Below, piece by piece: positions 32,217 to 40,315 of a DNA stretch of 40,806 nucleotides. Numbering within the stretch: the stretch's first letter is position 1; every line of letters begins with the position of its first letter. A program made the position numbers and the translations under genes. The notes beneath the pieces are model-generated. The model saw nothing but the letters and a program-made list of their open reading frames with translations, made no database searches and was not told where the DNA came from. The stretch is taken from assembly GCF_008017455.1 (NCBI RefSeq), contig NZ_VRTY01000054.1, positions 1 to 40,806 on the forward strand. Reading direction: 5' to 3'. Source of the DNA: Pontibacter qinzhouensis. Its GTDB lineage: Bacteria; Bacteroidota; Bacteroidia; Cytophagales; Hymenobacteraceae.

Positions 32217-33910
32217 GTTTACCCGATTGGCTGGTATTAGCGGGTACGCTAGGCTTTATAGTAATTTACGGCATCTGGAAAACCAGAGGCAGCAAAGACA
32301 TTGAAGGCTACCTGAAAGGCGACAACAGCATGAAGTGGTGGACCATCGGGTTATCCGTTATGGCTACCCAGGCCAGTGCCATCACGTTTCTGTCTACTCC
32401 GGGGCAGGCGTACGAAGACGGTATGCGCTTTATACAGTTCTATTTCGGGCTGCCTATTGCCATGGTCATCATTTCTGTTACCATTATTCCCATCTTTTAC
32501 CGGCTCAAGGTGTTTACGGCCTACGAGTACCTGGAGAGCCGTTTCGACCTGAAAACAAGAACCCTGGCAGCACTTCTGTTCCTGATTCAGCGCGGGCTGG
32601 CGGCTGGCATCACCATTTATGCTCCTGCTATTATCCTTTCATCTATACTTGGCTGGAGCCTTACTGTCACGAATGTGGTTATTGGCCTGGCCGTGACTAT
32701 CTATACCGTATCGGGTGGCACTAAGGCCGTAAGTGTAACGCAGAAGCAGCAGATGGCCGTGATGATGGGAGGCATGGTGGTGGCCGGTATTATGGTTGTT
32801 AGGTTCCTGCCTGCTGATGTGTCGTTTGGCGATGCCGTGGCGGTGGCGGGCAAGATGGGTAAAATGAACATTGTAGACTTTTCCTTTAACTGGGACGACC
32901 GCTATAACTTTTGGTCCGGAATTACAGGCGGGTTGTTCTTGTCGCTCTCCTATTTCGGAACGGACCAGTCGCAGGTGTCGCGATATATTGGGGGGCGCTC
33001 TCTGGCAGAGAGCCGGCTGGGGCTGCTGTTCAATGGCTTGTTCAAAATTCCGATGCAGTTCCTGATTTTGTTTATCGGCGTAATGGTGTTTGTCTTTTAC
33101 CAGTTTAATCAGGCACCGGTATTTTTTAACCAGGAAACGAAAGCGAGAGCAGAGGCCACTGCCTACGCCGGTGAGCTGCGGCAGCTGGAAGAGCAGCACA
33201 AAGCCATTTCGGTGCAGAAGCAGGCGGTAGTGCGCGAGCTGGTTGGCAACATTAAAGCAGGAGACGACACAAAGGCAGATGCAACATCGGTCAGGGCACT
33301 TGAATTGGAGCAACAGGCGCGCGAAGTGCGGGCAGAAGTTAAAAGCGTTATACAAAAAGCCTTGCCTGATGCCGAAACCAAAGACACAGACTACGTTTTC
33401 CTGTCGTTTGTGACCAATTATTTGCCGGTGGGGCTGGTGGGGCTGCTGCTGGCGGTCATTCTTTGTGCGGCCATGTCGTCTTCTTCTTCGGAGCTAAATG
33501 CCTTGGCTTCTACTACGGTAGTAGATATTTACAAACGATCTTTTAAGCAGGATGGCGACGGTGCGCATTACCTTTTTGCCTCCCGGGTTTTTACCATAAT
33601 ATGGGGCAGTATAGCGATTATGTTCGCAACCTATGCCTCGCTGCTCGATAACCTCATACAGGCGATCAACATTATCGGCTCCATTTTTTACGGCACCATT
33701 CTGGGCGTTTTCCTGGTGGCCTTCTATTTTAAGTATATCAAAGGAAACGCTGTATTCATAGCTGCCTTACTAGCGGAAGCTGTGGTGCTTTACTGCCACT
33801 TCTTCACCGATATCGCCTTTCTGTGGTTCAATGTTATCGGGTGCGTGCTGGTCATCGTATTCGGTTTTTTACTGCAGCCACTGCTGCCGTCTGCTGAGAA
33901 AAACACCTGA
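32213..33910 (+). CDS. sodium:solute symporter (SSS family) with helical insert
   Basis: A 565-residue sodium-coupled transporter of the SSS family, inner membrane, about 13 helices. Typical segments: WWTIGLSVMATQASAITFLSTPGQAYEDG (TM1-2, sodium-site region), RLKVFTAYEYLESRFDLKTR, and SLSYFGTDQSQVSRYIGGRS. Residues about 307-393 are a soluble, Glu/Gln/Lys-rich, probably coiled-coil insert (RQLEEQHKAISVQKQAVVRE and SVRALELEQQAREVRAEVKS) between two membrane helices, absent from PutP and vSGLT. The substrate is unknown; gene order with the PIG-L deacetylase suggests uptake of its deacetylated or released sugar. Translationally coupled to the 51-residue protein. Confidence 0.95.
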   Translation: MSLPDWLVLAGTLGFIVIYGIWKTRGSKDIEGYLKGDNSMKWWTIGLSVMATQASAITFLSTPGQAYEDGMRFIQFYFGLPIAMVIISVTIIPIFYRLKVFTAYEYLESRFDLKTRTLAALLFLIQRGLAAGITIYAPAIILSSILGWSLTVTNVVIGLAVTIYTVSGGTKAVSVTQKQQMAVMMGGMVVAGIMVVRFLPADVSFGDAVAVAGKMGKMNIVDFSFNWDDRYNFWSGITGGLFLSLSYFGTDQSQVSRYIGGRSLAESRLGLLFNGLFKIPMQFLILFIGVMVFVFYQFNQAPVFFNQETKARAEATAYAGELRQLEEQHKAISVQKQAVVRELVGNIKAGDDTKADATSVRALELEQQAREVRAEVKSVIQKALPDAETKDTDYVFLSFVTNYLPVGLVGLLLAVILCAAMSSSSSELNALASTTVVDIYKRSFKQDGDGAHYLFASRVFTIIWGSIAIMFATYASLLDNLIQAINIIGSIFYGTILGVFLVAFYFKYIKGNAVFIAALLAEAVVLYCHFFTDIAFLWFNVIGCVLVIVFGFLLQPLLPSAEKNT

Positions 33911-34002
33911 TAGTATTTTGTGTGATAAACTTTTGCTTCGGTCAGGGCAGAAGAAATAGAAGAAGGAGTACAGAGATTATTCCGCTAAAACATGTCGGGT
34001 AG

Positions 34003-34059
34003 ACCCTTGGAGGTTTTTCGAGGAAAATACTTTTGGAGGCCTTTTTCATTTGAATAATT
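34003..34059 (-). repeat. R1 dispersed 57-bp element, copy 12
   Basis: Inverted: ACCCTTGGAGG on the left, TTTGAATAATT on the right. The ACCC end faces the symporter's 3' end (92 bp). R2 copy A begins 29 bp beyond its AATT end. It shares CTACCCGA on the AAGGGT flank with copy 2. Confidence 0.92.
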
Positions 34060-34088
34060 AGAGGTGACAGCTAATTTACATTAGTGTT

Positions 34089-34350
34089 TTGCGGCAGGAA
34101 GCTACGAAGTGGGCACCTTTGCCAGGTGCACTAATTGAGGCTCCACTGTTCGAGCGTTCAGCGAGTTTGGAGCATCTTGATTTTTTTGGTTCTTTTTGTA
34201 TCAAGACAAAAAGAACAAGAAAGCAGGCAATGAAACAGCTTCACTCAGCTATCACAGCAAGAAAAGGAACTATGCGAACTGAGAACCTAATTACCAGTAG
34301 CCACTGCTATCATATCTCGCCCATAAAATACCTCCTCTGGATGACAAAAG
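34089..34350 (+). repeat. R2 large dispersed repeat, copy A
   Basis: 262 bp from TTGCGGCAG to CTGGATGACAAAAG, about 75-80% similar by eye to the inverse of 39380-39717. It contains the hairpin GTTCTTTTTGT/ACAAAAAGAAC with loop ATCAAG and ATCACAGCAAGAAAAG. It fills most of the gap 33911-34439. ORFs inside are not conserved between the copies, so it is non-coding or a decayed element. Confidence 0.8.
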
Positions 34351-34439
34351 TGGATTGCGCAGGAGCAATAAGTACGATCGGCTACCGCACAACCATAGAT
34401 GCCATCTATCAATTAAATTGAATTAAGTAGGTTAAGTTT

Positions 34440-35174
34440 ATGAAATTAAAAACGATAGCGTTCGATGCCGATGACACCTTATGGATGAACGAAACTATTT
34501 ACACGACAACGCACGGGCGCTTCGTGGCCATCCTGGAGAAATATGAGGAACCGGATGTGCTGCAGAAAAGGCTATACGAAACAGAGATCAAAAACCTGAA
34601 CCTGTTTGGTTATGGCGTGAAAGGCTTTACGCTTTCCATGATTGAAACGGCAGTAGAACTGACGAAAGGCCAGATTACCGGCGATGAGGTGCACCAGATA
34701 GTAGCCTTAGGCAAAGACATGCTGACCCACCCGGTGGAGTTACTGCCCCATGTGGAGCAAACCCTGAAGCTGCTGCAAGAGTCTTACAACCTCATGATCA
34801 TTACTAAAGGTGACCTTTTTGACCAGGAGACGAAGATTGCCCGCTCAGGCCTGGCCGATTATTTTGGGGGAGTAGAGATTCTGAGCGAAAAAAACACAGC
34901 CACCTACCAGCGGCTGCTGCAGCGGAACAATATAGAGGTATCTGACTTCCTGATGGTTGGCAACTCGCTTAAATCTGATATACTTCCTATCGGTGAGTTG
35001 GGAGCAAGCGCTGTTCACATTCCTTTCCATACCACCTGGGGCCACGAAATGGTCTCTCCTGAAAATATGCTGCATGTGCAGTACGAGGTGCTTCAGCACA
35101 TAGGCGAACTGCCCGACAGGCTACCTTACATATTCCCGAGCAGGCAAATGGAAGGTATGATGGCCGATTTGTAA
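34440..35174 (+). CDS. HAD family hydrolase
   Basis: A 244-residue HAD-superfamily phosphatase-like protein. Motif I is FDADDTL (nucleophile Asp9, acid/base Asp11), motif II IITKGD (Thr/Ser replaced position in MIITKGD), and motif III/IV is FLMVGNSLKSDILPIGELGASAV, in which the usual G-D-x-x-x-D is G-N-S-x-x-S-D. The cap is helical (subclass I). YIFPSRQMEGMMADL is the tail. It is likely to dephosphorylate a small metabolite; the substrate is unknown. The start follows R2 copy A by 89 bp. Confidence 0.92.
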   Translation: MKLKTIAFDADDTLWMNETIYTTTHGRFVAILEKYEEPDVLQKRLYETEIKNLNLFGYGVKGFTLSMIETAVELTKGQITGDEVHQIVALGKDMLTHPVELLPHVEQTLKLLQESYNLMIITKGDLFDQETKIARSGLADYFGGVEILSEKNTATYQRLLQRNNIEVSDFLMVGNSLKSDILPIGELGASAVHIPFHTTWGHEMVSPENMLHVQYEVLQHIGELPDRLPYIFPSRQMEGMMADL

Positions 35175-35194
35175 GGGAGTAGCCTCTGCTGCTG

Positions 35195-36130
35195 CTATAC
35201 CTCCGATGGCCGGGGTTTGCGGCCCGCCACAATATAGACCAGGCTGCCACCTGCCGAAATGTATTCTCCTTTTTGTAGCTTCTGCTTCAGGGTAATTTTG
35301 TTGTAGAGGAGCTTTTGCCAGTAGGCATCGAACTTGTCTTTTTCGCCACCGCCTGCCATGTAGTAGTTCAGGTTGTCCTGGTAGTCGTAGCCCATGGCAT
35401 CAGACTCTATCCATTGCAGCATTTGCTCTACCCGTAGCATTTTCTCCTGTGTGTCGTAAGGCGGAATAATGGATAAGGCTTTGTCCGAAATCCAGACTTT
35501 GGTATCGAGCAAGCCTTCTTTTAAGTATAAATCCGGAATAACGTCGCCCAGGGAGTTAAAGCCTTCGCCCAGCTGCTTTTTGCCTTTCTCTATCCGCAGC
35601 TTTATCTCCAGCACATCCAGGGTGCTTTCCACATCAAAATCGGTTTCGCCGTAGCGGTCGAACATGAGGTTGGGAACCAGGTTGTTAGGCTCCAGGGCCA
35701 GAATCCACCCGCCTGGTTTTGTAATCCGGATCATCTCCTGTATTACCCGCTGCGGATTTTTTACATGAATCAGGAGCGTCTGGCAAAGCGTCAGGTCAGA
35801 GGTAGCATCTGGCAAGGGAATATCGGTGGCATTGCCGACTTTAAAAACGTAGTTAATATCGTTTTGCTGGTAAATGCTCTTGGCCCGCTGCCGCGCCTCC
35901 TCAATGTACCCAGGTTCATAATCGACTCCATATACGGTGGCGCCATCGGGGAGGTAGCGCGAGAACTTAAAGCCCATCATGCCTTTGCCGCAGCCAATAT
36001 CGACCAGGGTTTGCGTGTAGGGCAGGTGCAGGCGGTTGGCCAGCAGCTCCAGGTAGTCTTCATTCCACCAATACTCACGGGCAGGGCCCAGGTGTTCTTC
36101 TGAGTGTTGTTTTTCGTCTTCGTTATTCAA
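35195..36130 (-). CDS. class I SAM-dependent methyltransferase
   Basis: A 311-residue methyltransferase with a Rossmann-like SAM domain: motif I LVDIGCGKGMMG (Asp44-Gly50), the acidic residue after strand beta2 in VYGVDYEPGYIEEARQRA, motif II VGNATDIPLPDATSDLTLCQTLLIHV and motif III PGGWILALEPNN. An unusually long C-terminal part (about 110 residues, from FNSLGDVIPDLYLKEG) may bind the substrate. It is convergent with the HAD gene (20-bp gap). The substrate is not readable; the family includes UbiE/menG-like and small-molecule enzymes. Confidence 0.92.
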   Translation of the reverse strand: MNNEDEKQHSEEHLGPAREYWWNEDYLELLANRLHLPYTQTLVDIGCGKGMMGFKFSRYLPDGATVYGVDYEPGYIEEARQRAKSIYQQNDINYVFKVGNATDIPLPDATSDLTLCQTLLIHVKNPQRVIQEMIRITKPGGWILALEPNNLVPNLMFDRYGETDFDVESTLDVLEIKLRIEKGKKQLGEGFNSLGDVIPDLYLKEGLLDTKVWISDKALSIIPPYDTQEKMLRVEQMLQWIESDAMGYDYQDNLNYYMAGGGEKDKFDAYWQKLLYNKITLKQKLQKGEYISAGGSLVYIVAGRKPRPSEV

Positions 36131-36151
36131 GTAAGGTTGTGTTTAAATTGT

Positions 36152-36183
36152 AAAAACAAAGCCCCTGGCATAGCAGGGGCTTT
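36152..36183 (-). terminator. intrinsic terminator of the DUF2911 gene
   Basis: On the minus strand: stem AAAGCCCCTG/CAGGGGCTTT followed by GTTTTTA, 66 bp after the stop at 36250. It lies just before the methyltransferase ATG (36130). Confidence 0.85.
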
Positions 36184-36249
36184 AGGTAAGAAGTTAAGCA
36201 AATGTTCCGGCCTGGTTATCTAAAAAGGTAGCACCAGGCACAGCAGGTC

Positions 36250-37116
36250 TTACTTCATTTTTTTCCACTCAGCTATCGATTTCTCATTCATGCGGATGTA
36301 AGCCTGCTCGTTGGCAGCTCTGGCACCTTCTAAAGATTTCTCGGCTGTTTTAACCGCGTTTTTGTAATCTTTCTGCTGTGCCTGCATGCGGGCCAGTGTG
36401 TAGAGCCAGTAAAAACGAGGGTCCTGGGCAGTGGCTTTTTTCATCCATTCGGTAGCTTGCTTCAGGTCTTTGTTTGTGTCGTAGTAGTAGCTGGCGGCAG
36501 AGGCATAGAGGCCTGGTGCCACATTGTTGCCTTTTACCACCTGCTCCTGAATCTGGGCCATTACTTTGCTGTCTACGTCTGTTTCTATGGTAAACGAGGC
36601 AACGGTATTATCCCACAGCAGTTCTACGTCTGCAGCGTTACTTTTCAGGTTTGCAAAGTTGATGGTAAAGCTCTCTGCCCGGCGTGGGTTTTTCTCGGCT
36701 TTTACGGTAAAACGAAGCTGGTCTTCTTCCTGCTTGTACTCTTTGCCACCATCGCCCCAGTGCTTCGTGTTTTTATGAAGGATCACCGTCCAGACGTTTT
36801 CTCCCGGAATGGTATAAAGTGCGTATTCACCGGCTGGTACTTTGTTGCCCTGGATAGAAACCTCGTCGCTGAAGGTAATTTTAGTTGATGCATTGGCTCC
36901 TGTTCGCCAGATAGAACCGTAAGGTGCAATTTCAGCGCCAACAGAACGACCTTTCAGCGATGGGCGTGAGTAATTTACTGTTACATCGGTTAAACCAACT
37001 TTCTGAGTTACAGTAGAGGCCGGGCTGGCAGCTGGCATGGCAATCTGAGCCTGGGCTGCACCTGCACCTAGCAAAAGGGATGCTGATAACGCGAAGCCAA
37101 TTATTGTGTTTTTCAT
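36250..37116 (-). CDS. DUF2911 domain secreted protein with TPR-like tail
   Basis: A 288-residue exported protein (signal peptide MKNTIIGFALSASLLLGAGAAQAQ). Residues about 35-170 are a DUF2911 domain, marked by TVNYSRPSLKGRSVGAEIAPYGSIWRTGANASTKITF and GKVPAGEYALYTIPGENVWTVILHKN-like sequence. Residues 190-288 form tetratricopeptide-like helix pairs (ATEWMKKATAQDPRFYWLYTLARMQAQ and KNAVKTAEKSLEGARAANEQAYI). DUF2911 is common in Bacteroidota and has no established function known to me. It has its own terminator; upstream of it lies the ABC exporter with a 176-bp gap. Confidence 0.92.
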   Translation of the reverse strand: MKNTIIGFALSASLLLGAGAAQAQIAMPAASPASTVTQKVGLTDVTVNYSRPSLKGRSVGAEIAPYGSIWRTGANASTKITFSDEVSIQGNKVPAGEYALYTIPGENVWTVILHKNTKHWGDGGKEYKQEEDQLRFTVKAEKNPRRAESFTINFANLKSNAADVELLWDNTVASFTIETDVDSKVMAQIQEQVVKGNNVAPGLYASAASYYYDTNKDLKQATEWMKKATAQDPRFYWLYTLARMQAQQKDYKNAVKTAEKSLEGARAANEQAYIRMNEKSIAEWKKMK

Positions 37117-37292
37117 AATACTTTTAAGTTGAAGGATGTCTTTTTCCGGCAGTAATATTACGAAAAAGATCGTGCTAAAACCAGTGCTGCCACCCTCTTA
37201 AGCAAGCAGAAATTATGCCCGAAGAGCCAGGAGAAGGATATAAGTTTTTCGAGAATTACCTTTAAGGATTTAACCGACTGATTGTTAGTCTG

Positions 37293-39110
37293 CTAACTCA
37301 ATTCAAACTGCAATCTTAGCAGGTTGGCGTAAATGCCGTTGTCGTTCATAGAGAGTACCTCGTGCGGACCTTCTTCTACAATTTCGCCTCCGTCTATCAC
37401 CAATATTTTGTCTACTTTCCGGATCGTGGCCAGGCGGTGTGCGATAACGATGGTTGTCCGGTTTTGCATCAGCTCGTCCATAGCCTGCTGCACCAGGTGC
37501 TCCGATTCAGAGTCGAGAGAGCTGGTGGCTTCGTCTAGTATCAGGATGGCAGGGTTCTTCAGAATGGCGCGGGCAATGGCGATGCGTTGCCGCTGCCCAC
37601 CAGATAGTTTAATGCCGCGTTCACCTACCAGCGTCTCAAGCCCCTCCGGAAACGACTGAATAAACTGCCAGGCATTTGCTTTTTTAGCGGCCGCTATTAC
37701 TTCTGCTTCGGTGGCTCCCGGTTTGCCGTAGGCAATATTTTCGCGGATGCTGCCACCAAACAGCAGTACCTCTTGCGGCACAATACCAATGTTGCCGCGC
37801 AGGGTACTCAGGTCGAGGTTCTGTATGTTGTGCCCGTCTATGGTAATGCCGCCACTGCTCACATCGTAGAAGCGCATGAGCAGCTGCACTATAGTAGACT
37901 TGCCCGCACCACTTGGGCCTACAAGTGCTATTTTCTCGCCGGAGCGGATATTGATATTTATATCGCGGAGCACCTGCAGGTCTGGGCGCGTAGGGTAGGA
38001 GAAGGCCACGTTGTGGTAGCTGATGTCGCCGTGCAGTTTCGGCACCGGAGCCTGCAGGTTGCGGTGCCGGTTGGTCGGTTCTTCTGCTTCCGTCAGTATT
38101 TCCAGAATTCGCTCTGTGGCTCCCAACGAGGTTTGTACTTTGCCATAAAGGTCGCCGAGGCCACCTACAGAGGCACCGATAAAGACAGTATAAAGTACAA
38201 ACGAGATCAGGTCGCCTGGCAATATCTCGCCTGTGGCAACAAGTGTAGCACCATACCAGATTACCAGAATGATGCCGCCAAACAAGCCAACAATTATAAA
38301 TGAAATAAACGCACCACGATAATAAGAGGCCGAAAGTGCTGTTTTAACGGCTCTGGCCAGGGTAGTCTTGTAGCGGTTTACTTCAAAAAGTTCGTTTGTG
38401 AATGCTTTTACTGTGTTAATGGCCTGCAAAGTCTCCTCCACAATAATGTTGGTTTGAGCCAGTTCGTCCTGCGTTTTTTTAGAGAGGGCCTTAATTCTTT
38501 TCCCAAACACAAAGGCAAGCCCCACCAACACCGGAAACGTAGCCAGCATAAACAGCGAAAGTTTGATGGAGGTCCACATAATAATGGCGACACCTACTAC
38601 AAGCGTCATGACCTGCCGGAACAATTCTGCCAGCGTTATCGACATGGCATCCTGCACCTGCGCCACATCGGTGGTAATGCGGCTGGTAATTTCGCCTACC
38701 CTGCGTTTCTCATAAAATGAAATTGGCAGCAGCATAAACTTGCTGTAGAGGTCGCGACGAATATCGGCAACAGCATTTTCGCTTACCTGCGCAAAAAAGT
38801 ATACCCTGAAAAATGAGAAGATTCCCTGCAGCACCATAACGGCAAAAAGGCCTAGTGCAATCAGGTTTATGTTTTCAAAAGAAGTGGAGGAAGCGCCTGC
38901 AGAGGTATCGAAAAGCTTACCGACCAGGTAAGGGAAGCCCATAAACGTGAGGCTGGAGAAAGTAAGAAATACCAGGCCAACAATAAACTTGTACTTGTAA
39001 GGAAGCACATACCGAAACACCCGGAGACTACGTTTAAAGCTTTCTTTTGTAATAGGTGTGCCTTTTTCTCCTTCAGGTGTTCCTTTTGGACCAAATCCGC
39101 GTCTTGCCAT
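37293..39110 (-). CDS. ABC exporter, half-transporter (MsbA-like)
   Basis: A 605-residue ABC transporter with fused membrane and ATPase domains, acting as homodimer or heterodimer. Six membrane helices occupy about residues 40-330 (KFIVGLVFLTFSSLTFMGFPYLVG, then NLIALGLFAVMVLQGIF, MTLVVGVAIIMW, FMLATFPVLVGLAFVFG, FISFIIVGLFGGIILVIWY). The ATPase has Walker A GPSGAGKST (398-406), the Q-loop in GIVPQEVLLFGGSI, the signature LSGGQRQ (502-508), Walker B ILILDEA with catalytic Glu527, and the H-loop VIAHRLATI. It probably exports lipid or a hydrophobic compound. Monocistronic, with no partner gene in the window. Confidence 0.95.
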   Translation of the reverse strand: MARRGFGPKGTPEGEKGTPITKESFKRSLRVFRYVLPYKYKFIVGLVFLTFSSLTFMGFPYLVGKLFDTSAGASSTSFENINLIALGLFAVMVLQGIFSFFRVYFFAQVSENAVADIRRDLYSKFMLLPISFYEKRRVGEITSRITTDVAQVQDAMSITLAELFRQVMTLVVGVAIIMWTSIKLSLFMLATFPVLVGLAFVFGKRIKALSKKTQDELAQTNIIVEETLQAINTVKAFTNELFEVNRYKTTLARAVKTALSASYYRGAFISFIIVGLFGGIILVIWYGATLVATGEILPGDLISFVLYTVFIGASVGGLGDLYGKVQTSLGATERILEILTEAEEPTNRHRNLQAPVPKLHGDISYHNVAFSYPTRPDLQVLRDININIRSGEKIALVGPSGAGKSTIVQLLMRFYDVSSGGITIDGHNIQNLDLSTLRGNIGIVPQEVLLFGGSIRENIAYGKPGATEAEVIAAAKKANAWQFIQSFPEGLETLVGERGIKLSGGQRQRIAIARAILKNPAILILDEATSSLDSESEHLVQQAMDELMQNRTTIVIAHRLATIRKVDKILVIDGGEIVEEGPHEVLSMNDNGIYANLLRLQFELS

Positions 39111-39379
39111 TAATCAATATTATTAGTACTTGTTATAGCTGCCCCAGTTCGGCTAAACTGTGGCAGCAGAAGCGTGTGATCTTAATAACAGTTAAAACTT
39201 ATATTAAATGCCACATTCCTGCAAAATATTTCAAAGGTAAGAAAACTGGCCGGATTTAGTCGGATAAGAAAAGGATATGTTTTTTTACTGCCTGTAGGCT
39301 TCTCAGTGCTTAAATATCTCGCAGTGCCAGACAGGTTAGTGCCTGGGTGTTTCAGTACTTGGGGGAATGGTGGCAATTT

Positions 39380-39717
39380 CTTTATGTCATCCAGAAGGTA
39401 TCTTGTGGGCGAGGTCCTTTAGCAGTGGCTATTGGTTGTCTCCTTATACCACCTCTACTCATTATCATCTTGTAAAGATCTTGTGGGCGAGATCCTAAAG
39501 CAAAGGCTACTTTCTTTGAAGTTCAAGTTCGCATAGCTGCTTTTCTTGCTGTGATAGCTACCTGAAGCTGTTTCATAGCCTGCGTCTTTGTTCTTTTTGT
39601 CTTGATACAAAAAGAACCAAAAAATCAAGATGCTCCAAAACTCGCTGACCGCTCAGACACTGGAGCCTCAATAGGTGCACCTGGCACGGGTGTTTGCTTC
39701 GTTGTTAGCTGCCGCAA
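39380..39717 (-). repeat. R2 large dispersed repeat, copy B
   Basis: 338 bp, inverted relative to copy A. The extra length comes from a 78-bp duplication: a GATCTTGTGGGCGAG-type unit (39477-39509) and its copy TATCTTGTGGGCGAG (39399-39431). Copy A has one such unit. R1 copy 13 lies 32 bp beyond its TTGCGGCAG end, the same relative arrangement as copy A and R1 copy 12. Confidence 0.8.
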
Positions 39718-39749
39718 TACCTTAGAAAAGGGCAGTTACTGTACAAGCG

Positions 39750-39806
39750 AATTATTTCAATCAAAATGCCCTTCAGACGTGTTTTTTATGTTTTTCTGCC
39801 AAGGGT
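39750..39806 (+). repeat. R1 dispersed 57-bp element, copy 13
   Basis: Begins AATTATTTCAATCAAAA, then GCCCTTCAGACG, and ends CTGCCAAGGGT. CCCTTCAGA and TCTGCCAAGGG form a clear stem. It lies in the 39111-39971 divergent region, next to R2 copy B. Confidence 0.92.
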
Positions 39807-39845
39807 AAGCATCAGTTAATTTCGCTCATCCTCTCCTTCACGTAT

Positions 39846-39897
39846 TCATAATTCAGCCATTACCACATCAGCACATTAACGCATTAGCACATTAACT
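39846..39897 (+). repeat. R3-like AT-rich tandem near R1 copy 13
   Basis: ATTCATAATTCAGCCATTAC followed by CACATCAGCACATTAACG and CATTAGCACATTAAC, a short degenerate tandem of CACATTAnC units. It lies on the AAGGGT side, unlike the other modules. Confidence 0.45.
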
Positions 39898-39971
39898 ATG
39901 GTTATTATACTTTTTTGATCGTATACTTTAGTACAAGTAATTACAGAGATAAGGAGTGTAAAGATATAAAG

Positions 39972-40313
39972 ATGATGAAAGTGTTATTTAACAGCTTGGT
40001 AGTAACGTTGCTGCTAGGGGCCGCCTCCTGCACCTCGTTATCTGAAACTGGTACCCCCGACCCTTTGCCAAACCCCGACCACAACAGGCGGGTGCAGCAT
40101 AGTACCAGCAGCAACCTCGACCAGGTACGCAAGCAAATGAACCAGCAATCCAGCGAAAGCAACCGGAAACTGAACATAGAGGAGTCCACACATCATGGCC
40201 CGGCTACTACGCCTACCACAGAACGCTCGCAACGCGTAGTGGGGGCACCCATCGACTCGACAAGCCACCGAACTTCCTGGCCAGTGCGACCACGGGTAAG
40301 CGCCGGAGATTAG
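39972..40313 (+). CDS. small Ser/Pro/Thr-rich lipoprotein
   Basis: A 113-residue lipoprotein; ATG at 39972 was chosen because MMKVLFNSLVVTLLLGAASC is a perfect lipoprotein signal (Cys20), while the open frame extends 19 codons further upstream without a convincing start. The mature part is low-complexity, polar and apparently unstructured (PDPLPNPDHNRRVQHSTSSN, QSSESNRKLN, TTPTTERSQRV). No domain is recognised. R1 copy 14 starts 2 bp after its stop and may terminate it. An A/T-rich region and R3-like tandem precede it. Confidence 0.75.
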   Translation: MMKVLFNSLVVTLLLGAASCTSLSETGTPDPLPNPDHNRRVQHSTSSNLDQVRKQMNQQSSESNRKLNIEESTHHGPATTPTTERSQRVVGAPIDSTSHRTSWPVRPRVSAGD

Positions 40314-40315
40314 CA

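Noticed and set aside
34089..34421. Open frame of 110 codons on the plus strand
   Set aside because: It lies wholly in R2 copy A; the frame is not kept in R2 copy B, so it is a by-product of the repeat.
39602..39808. Open frame of 68 codons on the plus strand
   Set aside because: It covers R2 copy B and R1 copy 13 on the strand opposite to the R2 copy A frame and has no counterpart there.
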